A stretch of DNA of 64,000 nt. It comes from Ignavibacteriales bacterium (lineage in GTDB: Bacteria; Bacteroidota; Ignavibacteria; Ignavibacteriales; SURF-24). The DNA lies in the NCBI GenBank assembly GCA_003599415.1, contig QZKB01000146.1:1-64000 (forward strand), given 5' to 3'. A program made the position numbers and the translations under genes. Numbering within the stretch: position 1 is the first letter of the stretch; the number at the start of each line of letters is the position of its first letter. Of this stretch, positions 34,902 through 42,640 are shown piece after piece. Below the pieces are notes generated by a model. The model made no database searches. It was given only the letters and a program-made list of their open reading frames with translations, and had not been told where the DNA came from.

Positions 34902-36350
34902 TTATGCGGTATAAACCGAAGAAGTTGTTTCTCCGCCTTTACCTGTCCAGTTAGTGTGGAAGTACTCACCTCTTGGTTTATCTGTGCGTTCATAAAGATG
35001 CGCGCCAAAATAATCGCGTTGTGCCTGCAAAAGATTTGCTGGAAGCTTAGCGGTTCTGTAACCGTCAAAATAATTTAATGCTGTAGACATTGCAGGGATC
35101 CAGATTCCGTTAAGAGCTGCTGTTGCTACAACTCTTCTCCATGAATCCTGTGAGTTCTCAATTTTCTCTTTAAAGAAAGGATCGAGAAGTAAATTTGTTA
35201 TTGCAGGATTTTTATCAAATGCGTCTTTGATTTTACCAAGGAATACTGAGCGAATAATACAACCGCCGCGCCACATAAGCGCAATGCCGCCGTAATTCAA
35301 ATTCCATTTATACTCCTGCGCAGCCGCTCTCATTAAAACATAACCCTGGGCATAGGAAACAATCTTTGAAGCAAACAATGCTTTTCTAATGTCTTCGACA
35401 AAAGCTTTTTTATCGCCATCAAATTTTGGTTCTGGTCCATGCAAAATTCCTGATGCCATAACTCTCTCATCCTTAATTGAGGAAAGACATCTTGCATAAA
35501 CAGCTTCACCGATAAGAGTAAGAGGAATACCAAGATCAAGCGAAGCAATTCCTGTCCACTTGCCTGTTCCTTTTTGTCCAGCCGTATCAAGAATTTTATC
35601 TACGAGTGGTTTGCCGTCATCATTTTTAAAAGCAAGAATGTCTCTTGTAATTTCTATAAGATAGCTGTTAAGTTCGCCTTCGTTCCATTCTTTAAATACT
35701 TCGTGCATTTCATCGGCTGTCATTCCAAGTAAATCTCTCATAATCAAATAGGCTTCGGTAATCAATTGCATATCGCCGTATTCAATTCCGTTATGGACCA
35801 TTTTAACAAAGTGCCCGGCGCCTTCTTCACCAATCCAGTCGCAGCAAGGAATACCATTTTCAACTTTAGCGGCAATAGCCTGGAATATTGGTTTTACTGT
35901 TGGCCAGGCTTTTGCAGAACCACCCGGCATAATTGAAGGACCAAGCAGAGCCCCTTCTTCTCCGCCGGAAACTCCGGTACCAATAAAAAGTAAACCTTTG
36001 CTCTCAAGATATTTTGTTCTTCTTGTCGTATCAGGAAAGTGAGAGTTTCCGCCGTCAATAATTATATCTCCTTCCTGCAAGAGAGGAACAAGAGTATCAA
36101 TAACATTATCAACAGCTTTACCAGCCTGAACCATCATCATAATTTTACGTGGAGTTTCAAGCGAGTTTACCAACTCCTGCGGAGAATATGTTCCTGTAAT
36201 TTTTTTATCAGCACCTCTTCCATTCACAAATTTTTCAACTTTCTCTTTTGCCAGATCATAGACCGAAACAGAAAAACCTTTGCTTTCCATATTGAGCGAA
36301 AGGTTTTCTCCCATAACGCCAATGCCAATTAAACCTATATTGGATTTCAT
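34902..36350 (-). CDS. gnd: 6-phosphogluconate dehydrogenase, decarboxylating
   Basis: Converts 6-phosphogluconate to ribulose-5-phosphate and CO2 in the cytoplasm. 482 residues, the normal full length. Cofactor motif GLIGIGVMGENL (about 6-17). GVSGGEEGALLGPSIMPGG (127-145) and KMVHNGIEYGD carry catalytic K183, N187 and E190. I start at the ATG at 36350 because AAAGGA lies 6 bases upstream. An earlier ATG at 36395 would overlap the preceding gene by 28 bases and add an atypical 15-residue extension. Residues 32-33 are Asp-Leu where NADP-specific enzymes have Asn-Arg, which suggests NAD or dual use. It is the last gene of the uronate operon, 17 bases after the LarA homologue. This linkage suggests gluconate or mannonate catabolism and not a housekeeping role. 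Confidence 0.93.
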   Translation of the reverse strand: MKSNIGLIGIGVMGENLSLNMESKGFSVSVYDLAKEKVEKFVNGRGADKKITGTYSPQELVNSLETPRKIMMMVQAGKAVDNVIDTLVPLLQEGDIIIDGGNSHFPDTTRRTKYLESKGLLFIGTGVSGGEEGALLGPSIMPGGSAKAWPTVKPIFQAIAAKVENGIPCCDWIGEEGAGHFVKMVHNGIEYGDMQLITEAYLIMRDLLGMTADEMHEVFKEWNEGELNSYLIEITRDILAFKNDDGKPLVDKILDTAGQKGTGKWTGIASLDLGIPLTLIGEAVYARCLSSIKDERVMASGILHGPEPKFDGDKKAFVEDIRKALFASKIVSYAQGYVLMRAAAQEYKWNLNYGGIALMWRGGCIIRSVFLGKIKDAFDKNPAITNLLLDPFFKEKIENSQDSWRRVVATAALNGIWIPAMSTALNYFDGYRTAKLPANLLQAQRDYFGAHLYERTDKPRGEYFHTNWTGKGGETTSSVYTA

Positions 36351-36367
36351 ATTAATTCCTTTTAAAC

Positions 36368-37639
36368 TTATTTGAATCTTTCTTTGTAAGCCCACAATCC
36401 AAGTGCGGGATTTGATATGTGAAATATTTCTTCGCCATCCGGCATTATGTTGAACCCATCCACTAATTTTTCAGGGTTGTACTTTTTCATCATAGTCTCA
36501 AGATCAGCATAGTTAAAGTTTACGTTTCTTATTTCTTCTTCGGAAATTTTTCCCGGGCAGTATGTTATTGTAAATCTTCCTTCAGATGTTCCATGAATCA
36601 GATGTGCAGCAGCGGAGAGATTATTTCTTAAATCCTCATTCTCTTTTACATACTGAAGAACTTTTGGAGTGTTAACATAACCATACTTGCGGATAAGCTT
36701 ATCAATTCCTTTGTCTTCGCCAAATTCTTTCAATCCCGGAGCAAGCACAATTAATTCGCCGCCATCCGCAATAGCCATTCTTGTACGGTAAATGCTTTTA
36801 TTGCCAAGCCAGGTTGTTTTAAATTCTTCAGGATCAAGATAGACAACAAATTTCTTCAAAGGTTTATCAAGCATTTCAAAATTAACTTTTAGCGAAAGCG
36901 CTGCTGCAAGATTAAAGCACTCAACATCATCACCTATGTACAAGCCTCTTATTGCAAGATTTCCGGTTTCATCTTTGCCTACAACTGTCTGTACATAAAC
37001 TATAGGAAGATGTTTTGCGAAATTATCTGAAGCGTAATTCAATACTTGCCTTACCGGGTTATCTGCCCTTCCCATTATTCTTTCCATTCCATAAGCGGCT
37101 CCAAGGAAATGACTTTTATTTATTCCTTCCCTTCCGCCTGTACCAACAAAAATATTTTTGTTGTAGTTAGCCATCCCAATTACTTCATGAGGAACAACCT
37201 GACCAACGGATAGAATCAAATCAAAATTTCCTTCCACAAGAAGTTTATCTACCTGTGCGGGCCACGGATAATCAACGGCTCCCTCAGAAACTTTCTTTAC
37301 AAATTCTGAAGGGACTTCACCAAGAGTTATAAGTCCTTCACGCCAATCATGAACTCTGAAAAGATTTTCAGGAGTTTGCCCGTACATTTTTTTAATTTCA
37401 GATGAAGTCATTGGAACGTGAGTACCAAGTGCAGGCAATACATCCGTTAAACTTTCACCGTAATATTGCCAGATCATTTCTGTAATTATTCCGGCCTGCG
37501 AGTGAAAGCGTGTGAAATCCGGAGGAATAACAAGCACTTTTTTTCTTGTGCCGAGCATATCCAAAGACGAATAAAGTGCTTCCTTTAATTCACTTTGGGA
37601 GAAAGAGGTATTTTGCGATCCTTTATTAAAAAGCAACAT
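36368..37639 (-). CDS. LarA-family nickel-pincer racemase/epimerase homologue
   Basis: 423 residues, DUF2088/lactate-racemase family. Known members use a nickel-pincer nucleotide to invert alpha-hydroxyacids; family members include lactate and malate racemases and a D-gluconate 2-epimerase. Seen here: DFTR (D41, R44), H74 in LGTHVPM, H151 in VPH, K161 exactly 10 residues later and H177 exactly 26 residues later. These match LarA H108, H174, K184 (cofactor attachment) and H200 (nickel ligand). The usual SGG before the lysine is replaced by ANYN, indicating a distinct subgroup. It lies 17 bases from each neighbour (PfkB kinase, gnd). Inference: a hexonate C2 epimerase joining mannonate to gluconate. 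No larB, larC or larE cofactor genes are in the window. Lactate racemase itself is unlikely in this context. Confidence 0.8.
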   Translation of the reverse strand: MLLFNKGSQNTSFSQSELKEALYSSLDMLGTRKKVLVIPPDFTRFHSQAGIITEMIWQYYGESLTDVLPALGTHVPMTSSEIKKMYGQTPENLFRVHDWREGLITLGEVPSEFVKKVSEGAVDYPWPAQVDKLLVEGNFDLILSVGQVVPHEVIGMANYNKNIFVGTGGREGINKSHFLGAAYGMERIMGRADNPVRQVLNYASDNFAKHLPIVYVQTVVGKDETGNLAIRGLYIGDDVECFNLAAALSLKVNFEMLDKPLKKFVVYLDPEEFKTTWLGNKSIYRTRMAIADGGELIVLAPGLKEFGEDKGIDKLIRKYGYVNTPKVLQYVKENEDLRNNLSAAAHLIHGTSEGRFTITYCPGKISEEEIRNVNFNYADLETMMKKYNPEKLVDGFNIMPDGEEIFHISNPALGLWAYKERFK

Positions 37640-37656
37640 TTCAAATTATCCTTTCA

Positions 37657-38739
37657 TCAACGCTGAATGCGGGCTGACCCGCCTTTTGCGAATGCTTTCA
37701 CTTCATCTATTGAAGACATTGTTGTGTCACCGGGGAAAGTAGTAAGTAACGCACCGTGAGCCCAGCCAAGTTTAACCGCTTCTTCTGGGGATTCATCTGT
37801 CAGCAATCCGTAAATAAATCCTGCTGCAAACCCATCACCGCCTCCAACACGATCATAAACATTAAGTTCGCAGGTAGGAGCCATGAATGTTTTGCCGTTT
37901 ATCCATGCTACTGCGCTCCAGCTATGATGATTTGTTGAGTGAACTTCGCGCAATGTAGTAGCAACAATTTTAACCTGCGGATATTTTGCAATTACCTTGT
38001 CAATCATTCCGAAGAAAACCGTCGGATCAAGTTTTGATTTAGCGGCTACTTCAGGACCAGGAATTCCAAGTCCTTTCTGTAAATCTTCTTCGTTGCCGAT
38101 TATAACATCAACATTTTTAACAATGCCGTCAATTATCTCAGCAGCTTTCTGTTCACCGCCCCAGATGTTCCAGAGTTTAGCGCGGTAGTTAAGATCGAAG
38201 CTTGTAATTGCACCGGCAGCTTTTGCAGCTTTCATTCCTTCAATTATTGTAGGGCCGGTAGTTTCTGAAAGAGAAGCAAAAATTCCGCCGCTATGAAACC
38301 ACTTTACACCGCCATCAAAAATTTCTTTCCAGTTAAAATCACCCGGTTTAAGTAAAGCTCCACCTTCATTTGATCTGTTATAAAAAACAACTGGTGCGCG
38401 TGAACCAAAACCACGATCGCTGTAAACTGTTGCCATGTTCGGTCCGTTAACGCCATTGTGTTTGAAATATTTATAAAATGGTTTTACTCCCATTGCTTTA
38501 ACCCGTTCAGCAATCATATCCCCAATCGGATAGTTAACCATTGCAGTTGCAATACCGGTATTCATTTTAAAGCAATCTGCAAGGTTAGCGGCAACATTAA
38601 ATTCTCCGCCACTTACATGAATTTTACATTCTGTTGCTTTTCGGAAAGGAATTATCCCGGGATCGAGACGATGAACAAGAGCACCGATTGAGATGAAATC
38701 CATTTTTGCTTTTTTATTATAATTTAAAACACTGCTCAT
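37657..38739 (-). CDS. PfkB-family sugar/sugar-acid kinase
   Basis: 360 residues of the ribokinase/PfkB fold. GGEFNVAANLA near the N-terminus is the sugar-binding signature. DRVGGGDGFAAG near the C-terminus holds the catalytic base D302 and anion hole. SFDLNYRAKLW resembles KDG kinases. The start at 38739 has AGGA 8 bases upstream; Met13 has none. It is clearly a paralogue of the KDG kinase at 51435-52463 and shares the C-terminal GGSxRxxR, but the sequences have diverged. Because a separate KDG kinase exists beside KDPG aldolase, and this gene sits between UxuB and the LarA homologue/gnd, gluconate is a reasonable substrate. A second KDG kinase is the main alternative. Confidence 0.82.
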   Translation of the reverse strand: MSSVLNYNKKAKMDFISIGALVHRLDPGIIPFRKATECKIHVSGGEFNVAANLADCFKMNTGIATAMVNYPIGDMIAERVKAMGVKPFYKYFKHNGVNGPNMATVYSDRGFGSRAPVVFYNRSNEGGALLKPGDFNWKEIFDGGVKWFHSGGIFASLSETTGPTIIEGMKAAKAAGAITSFDLNYRAKLWNIWGGEQKAAEIIDGIVKNVDVIIGNEEDLQKGLGIPGPEVAAKSKLDPTVFFGMIDKVIAKYPQVKIVATTLREVHSTNHHSWSAVAWINGKTFMAPTCELNVYDRVGGGDGFAAGFIYGLLTDESPEEAVKLGWAHGALLTTFPGDTTMSSIDEVKAFAKGGSARIQR

Positions 38740-38775
38740 TTTATTTTCCTATAGAATTAAAAATTGAAAATATTC

Positions 38776-39624
38776 TTACACACCAGAGTAAGCATTAAAA
38801 CCGCCGTCAACGGGAATTATAACACCTGTTACATATTTTGAAATATCGGAAAGAAGGAAAAGCAAAGTACCGACAAGATCTTCGGGCTCACCAAATCTTT
38901 CCATTGGTATTCCTGAAAATATTTTCTTTCCTCTTGGGGAAAGTTCGCCGGTCTTTTCATCAATCATTAAAAACCTGTTTTGATTTGTAAGGAAGAAGCC
39001 CGGGGCAATTGCATTTACTCTTACGTTCACTTTTGCAAAATGAACTGCAAGCCATTCTGTTAAATTATTAATTGAAGCTTTGGCTGCAGAGTAAGCAGGA
39101 ATTTTTGTTAATGGTCTGTAAGAATTCATTGATGAGATATTAAGGATTGTTCCGCCGCGGCCGATCATATCTTTTGCAAAAACCATTGTAGGCAGAACGG
39201 TACCAAGAAAGTTAAGATCGAAAACATGTTTGAATCCATCAAGGTCAAGTCCGAAGAAAGATTTGGACAAATCATTCATATTCTCTTCGTTCAGAAATTC
39301 ATTTGCTGTTGTAGCCTTAGGTGAATTTCCGCCCGCACCGTTGATTAGAATATCAACTTTACCAAACTCACCATTTACTTTTTCTTTTGCTTCTGTAAGT
39401 TCCTGTTCACTTAAAACGTTAGCAGTAAGGCAAAGTACCGGCAAATTATTTTTCCTTGCCTTCTCTCTCGAACATTCTTCACATCTGCCTTTTTTATAAT
39501 CAATAATTGCAACCTTTAAGCCTTCCTCAATAAGTGCTTCAGTAAAAGTTGTGCCGATAACACCACATCCTCCTGTAACCACGCATACTTTATCCTTAAG
39601 ATCACTAAAATCATATTTAGACAT
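38776..39624 (-). CDS. uxuB: Fructuronate reductase, SDR-type (D-mannonate oxidoreductase)
   Basis: 282-residue short-chain dehydrogenase. TGGCGVIG (17-24) binds the dinucleotide and D42 after strand 2 favours NAD(H). The catalytic residues are S164/S165, Y178 and K182 (YSAAK). The stretch FLTNQNRFL, IPMERFGEPEDLVGTLLFL and the C-terminal VDGGFNAYSGV are distinctive of the Bacillus YjmF/UxuB SDR type, which interconverts D-fructuronate and D-mannonate. This type is unrelated to the long-chain UxuB of E. coli. It is flanked by kduI (29-base gap) and the PfkB kinase (36-base gap). With UxaE two genes upstream it would complete tagaturonate to mannonate. Substrate assignment is by similarity of these motifs and by context. 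Confidence 0.82.
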   Translation of the reverse strand: MSKYDFSDLKDKVCVVTGGCGVIGTTFTEALIEEGLKVAIIDYKKGRCEECSREKARKNNLPVLCLTANVLSEQELTEAKEKVNGEFGKVDILINGAGGNSPKATTANEFLNEENMNDLSKSFFGLDLDGFKHVFDLNFLGTVLPTMVFAKDMIGRGGTILNISSMNSYRPLTKIPAYSAAKASINNLTEWLAVHFAKVNVRVNAIAPGFFLTNQNRFLMIDEKTGELSPRGKKIFSGIPMERFGEPEDLVGTLLFLLSDISKYVTGVIIPVDGGFNAYSGV

Positions 39625-39653
39625 TTTGTTCTCCCGGAAATTTATTTAAAAAA

Positions 39654-40487
39654 TTAATTTAAGTCTTTCATAGTAACCCAATCCATATCATCAAAGTCCT
39701 GGTTTTCTCCTCCCATTGCCCAGATAAAAGTATAACTTTGTGTGGCAACGCCGGAATGAATTGACCAGCTCGGAGATAATACAGCCTGCTGGTTACGCAA
39801 TGCGAAATGTCTTGTCTCATTCGGTTCACCAAACAGATGAAACACAACAGCATCTTCTTTCAGATTGAAGTACATGTAAACTTCAGAGCGGCGCTGATGT
39901 GTATGAACCGGCATTGTATTCCATACCTGACCTTCATCAAGTTCCGTTAAACCCATAACAAGCTGGCAGGTTTTAACAGTTTTAGGTTGAATGTATTTAT
40001 AAATTATACGCTTGTTAGCGTCTTTGGTATTTCCAAGCTTTGTCCCTTCAACTTCAGAAAATTTTATATGAGCTGAAGGATATTGCGTATGAGCGGGATA
40101 AGAGACAAAATAAAATTTTGCAGAATTGTTTTTATCATTACTGAAAAACTCAACTGATTTAATTCCTTTGCCAAGATACAAAGCATCTCTCTGGGCCATT
40201 TTATATTCAGTACCATCAGCAATAACTTTTCCTGCATCACCAATATTAATTATTCCCATTTCTCTTCTTTCAAGGAAATAATCCGCGGCCATTTCTTTTT
40301 TGCTGCTTTGCAGAATAAGAGATTTTTCTTTTGGTACAGCGGAACCGGTAATTGATCTGTCTATATCCGAATACAGCATATAAATTTCATCATCAACAAA
40401 AAGCTTATCAATAAGGAAAAGTTTTTTAAGCTCATCGGTTGTCATTCTTTTATACGAATTCTTATCCGTAGTGAATCTTATGTCCAT
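39654..40487 (-). CDS. kduI: 5-keto-4-deoxyuronate isomerase
   Basis: Isomerises 5-keto-4-deoxyuronate to 2,5-diketo-3-deoxygluconate in the cytoplasm, the first step after unsaturated uronate is released from pectin. 277 residues, full length. The cupin metal ligands are visible as H195 and H197 (PVHTHQRRSE), E202 and H244 (WSIHSG). MPVHTHQRRSEVYMYF is the family hallmark. It sits between uxaE (17-base gap) and uxuB (29-base gap). The product is the substrate of the KduD encoded two genes upstream. Confidence 0.96.
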   Translation of the reverse strand: MDIRFTTDKNSYKRMTTDELKKLFLIDKLFVDDEIYMLYSDIDRSITGSAVPKEKSLILQSSKKEMAADYFLERREMGIINIGDAGKVIADGTEYKMAQRDALYLGKGIKSVEFFSNDKNNSAKFYFVSYPAHTQYPSAHIKFSEVEGTKLGNTKDANKRIIYKYIQPKTVKTCQLVMGLTELDEGQVWNTMPVHTHQRRSEVYMYFNLKEDAVVFHLFGEPNETRHFALRNQQAVLSPSWSIHSGVATQSYTFIWAMGGENQDFDDMDWVTMKDLN

Positions 40488-40504
40488 TTGTAAATCCTTT
40501 ATTT

Positions 40505-41758
40505 TTATTTTGAATCAAGAAATAATGGCTTGATATGACGTTCAAAAATGTTTTCCGAAACATTCTTCGCAATAATCTCATCATACTTTTCCAGTGCTGA
40601 AATATACCTGTTTCTCATTTCTGCCGCTATCTTATAACCAAGGTGTAAAAGCTGCCTGAAGTGAATATTAAACTCAGGATTGCTTTGATCATGTCTTAAT
40701 GCAGAAGTAAAATTAATGTTGCTCCAGTTTTTCACGTCATCTACGGATGGTAGTTTATTTACATCAATATCAACAACGGTCAGGTATGGTTTCATAAGCT
40801 CGTCAATCCTTGCAACAGAAGCTTCATAAACATCTTTCGCAATCAGCAAACCTTCACCGCCTGCTTCAGCCAATCCAATTAACTCTTCAAGCCACGTAGT
40901 ACCGGCAGTTTTAAGATGAATACCTGCATCATACTTTTTAATAATTTTACTTATCGGTTTATAGATTGAAAATTTATCGCTGCCGGAATGAACACTTAAC
41001 TTCAGGTTGCCAGGTAATGAGAACAATTTAACAGCGTGTTTAATAACCGCAACATCATCTTCAAATTCTCTTGCAAACTGATCAACGTTACCAACATAAT
41101 CCACACCTTTATTAAACCTTCCGGAAAATTTTGGTGCAATAGTCTGAACAGGAATTCCTTCCATAGAAAGACCAAGGAGGATAAAGAATAATTCTTCCGG
41201 TGACTGAGCCTGATGATATTCGTCCAATGAAACTTCTGTTACAAAGTTATCCTTACCTTTTACAGCTTCAATGTGCTTATATATTTTGCCCGCTTCTTTT
41301 ATTGCAGTAAGAAAGCGCGAAGCAATTTCACCTAGACTTTCTTTAGTTACAGTAAATGATTTTGAAACATTTGGAATTTTAAGTTCGCCTATAAATTCAT
41401 TTGCCCTTGCAATAAAGTTTTCAAAATCTTTCATGTCATACGGCTGATTAATAAAATCTGCTACATCAAGTGTAAAGAAGTTGCTGTGTTCAATAAAATC
41501 ATCAACAGTTTTTATACCTATATGATCAGCATCTATGTAATAAGAATCTTTCCATTCCAGTTCTTTAACCGCATTCACCGCTTCATCTTTAACGCTTACG
41601 GGAAGTGAACCAATCAGTGTATGTTCCCTTTTAGATTTATTCCAGACCGGAACTATATCCACTCCGTTCAGTTTAGCTTTAACCAAAGCGGATAGTTGTG
41701 CTTTACCCTGGTGACCAAAACGATCACCTACACCAATTGAATACTTTTCCAATTGCAT
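40505..41758 (-). CDS. uxaE: Tagaturonate/fructuronate epimerase
   Basis: 417 residues of the UxaE family, first known from Thermotoga, which converts D-tagaturonate to D-fructuronate at C3. Diagnostic stretches: GVGDRFGHQ near the N-terminus, YIDADHIG (about 93-100), FNKGVDYVGNVDQF, LHSGSDKFSIY-type motif (SVHSGSDKFSIY) and HLKTAGTTWLEEL, with His and Asp that likely bind the metal. It lacks the extra N-terminal segment of the Thermotoga protein. An AGAGG ribosome-binding site lies 8 bases before the start. A gap of 100 bases separates it from kduD upstream, enough for an internal promoter. It gives the operon a galacturonate branch to fructuronate, since the usual tagaturonate reductase (UxaB) is absent here. 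No uronate isomerase (uxaC) lies in the window. Confidence 0.85.
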   Translation of the reverse strand: MQLEKYSIGVGDRFGHQGKAQLSALVKAKLNGVDIVPVWNKSKREHTLIGSLPVSVKDEAVNAVKELEWKDSYYIDADHIGIKTVDDFIEHSNFFTLDVADFINQPYDMKDFENFIARANEFIGELKIPNVSKSFTVTKESLGEIASRFLTAIKEAGKIYKHIEAVKGKDNFVTEVSLDEYHQAQSPEELFFILLGLSMEGIPVQTIAPKFSGRFNKGVDYVGNVDQFAREFEDDVAVIKHAVKLFSLPGNLKLSVHSGSDKFSIYKPISKIIKKYDAGIHLKTAGTTWLEELIGLAEAGGEGLLIAKDVYEASVARIDELMKPYLTVVDIDVNKLPSVDDVKNWSNINFTSALRHDQSNPEFNIHFRQLLHLGYKIAAEMRNRYISALEKYDEIIAKNVSENIFERHIKPLFLDSK

Positions 41759-41858
41759 AGTCTTTACCTCTGTTCTATAATTTATTTTGAATAAGAAATG
41801 TTTGCGATACTGTTTGCTGATTTATAATAAATAGTCTTGATGTTAATTTTTAAAAGAT

Positions 41859-42614
41859 TTATCTGGCCATCCATCCGCCATCAACAACAAGAACATGGCC
41901 ATTAACATAGTCCGATGCAGCTGAGGCCAAAAATATTGCTGCTCCCTGAATATCTTCCGGGTTTCCCCATCTTCCGGCAGGAATTCTTTCTGTAATTGAA
42001 TCTGTTCTTTCGGGATCTTTTCTTAACGGGGCAGTATTGTTTGTAATCATGTAGCCTGGTGCTATTGCATTGATGTTCAATCCGTACTTTGCCCATTCGT
42101 TGGCAAGGGCTTTTGTAATTTGTGCAACTGCACCTTTGCTTGCAGCATAACTTGGTACTGTTATTCCTCCGCTGAAACTTAACAGCGAAGCAGTATTTAT
42201 AATTTTACCGTAATTTCTTTTCATCATATCCCTTGCAACTGCCTGCGATAAAAAGAAAACAGTTTTGGAATTAATGTTCATTACATCATCCCAATCTCTT
42301 TCAGAGAAATCAACAGCAGGTGTACGACGAATAATACCTGCATTGTTAAAAAGAATATCAACTTTCCCGAATTCTGCAATTGTTTTACTAACTACATCCT
42401 GAATGTTTTCATATTTAGAAAGATCAGTCTGAATGCGCATAACTTTATTTCCCATTGCGGCAATTCTTTCTTTGGTTTCATCATCATCAACAATATCAAC
42501 AATTACAATATCAGCACCAGCATTAGCTAGTGCCAAAGCAATACCTCGTCCAAGTCCGGTTGTACCGCCTGTTACAATTGCTGTCTTTCCGGTAAGATCA
42601 AATATATTCATCAT
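41859..42614 (-). CDS. kduD: 2-dehydro-3-deoxy-D-gluconate 5-dehydrogenase
   Basis: Reduces 2,5-diketo-3-deoxygluconate to KDG. 251-residue classical SDR: TGGTTGLG (15-22) for nucleotide binding, D40 after strand 2 consistent with NAD(H), catalytic S143, Y156 and K160 (SYAASK). The FDLTGKTAIVTGG start, IPAGRWGNPEDI and VVDGGWMAR end are typical KduD. AAAGGA lies 6 bases before the first of two consecutive ATG codons. It is 26 bases after the small pectinesterase gene. With kduI it forms the standard route from unsaturated uronate to KDG, which the KdgK/KdgA pair at 51.4-53.1 kb completes. Confidence 0.92.
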   Translation of the reverse strand: MMNIFDLTGKTAIVTGGTTGLGRGIALALANAGADIVIVDIVDDDETKERIAAMGNKVMRIQTDLSKYENIQDVVSKTIAEFGKVDILFNNAGIIRRTPAVDFSERDWDDVMNINSKTVFFLSQAVARDMMKRNYGKIINTASLLSFSGGITVPSYAASKGAVAQITKALANEWAKYGLNINAIAPGYMITNNTAPLRKDPERTDSITERIPAGRWGNPEDIQGAAIFLASAASDYVNGHVLVVDGGWMAR

Positions 42615-42640
42615 AAGAATTCCTTTAATATCTATTTATT

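Noticed and set aside
36351-36395. Upstream ATG as the gnd start
   Set aside because: It would overlap the LarA-homologue stop and place a non-conserved extension before the nucleotide-binding strand. The ATG at 36350 has a good AAAGGA site.
36368-37639. Lactate racemase function for the LarA homologue
   Set aside because: The catalytic residues fit the family, but the operon context is hexuronate catabolism and the SGG motif is changed; a sugar-acid substrate is more reasonable.
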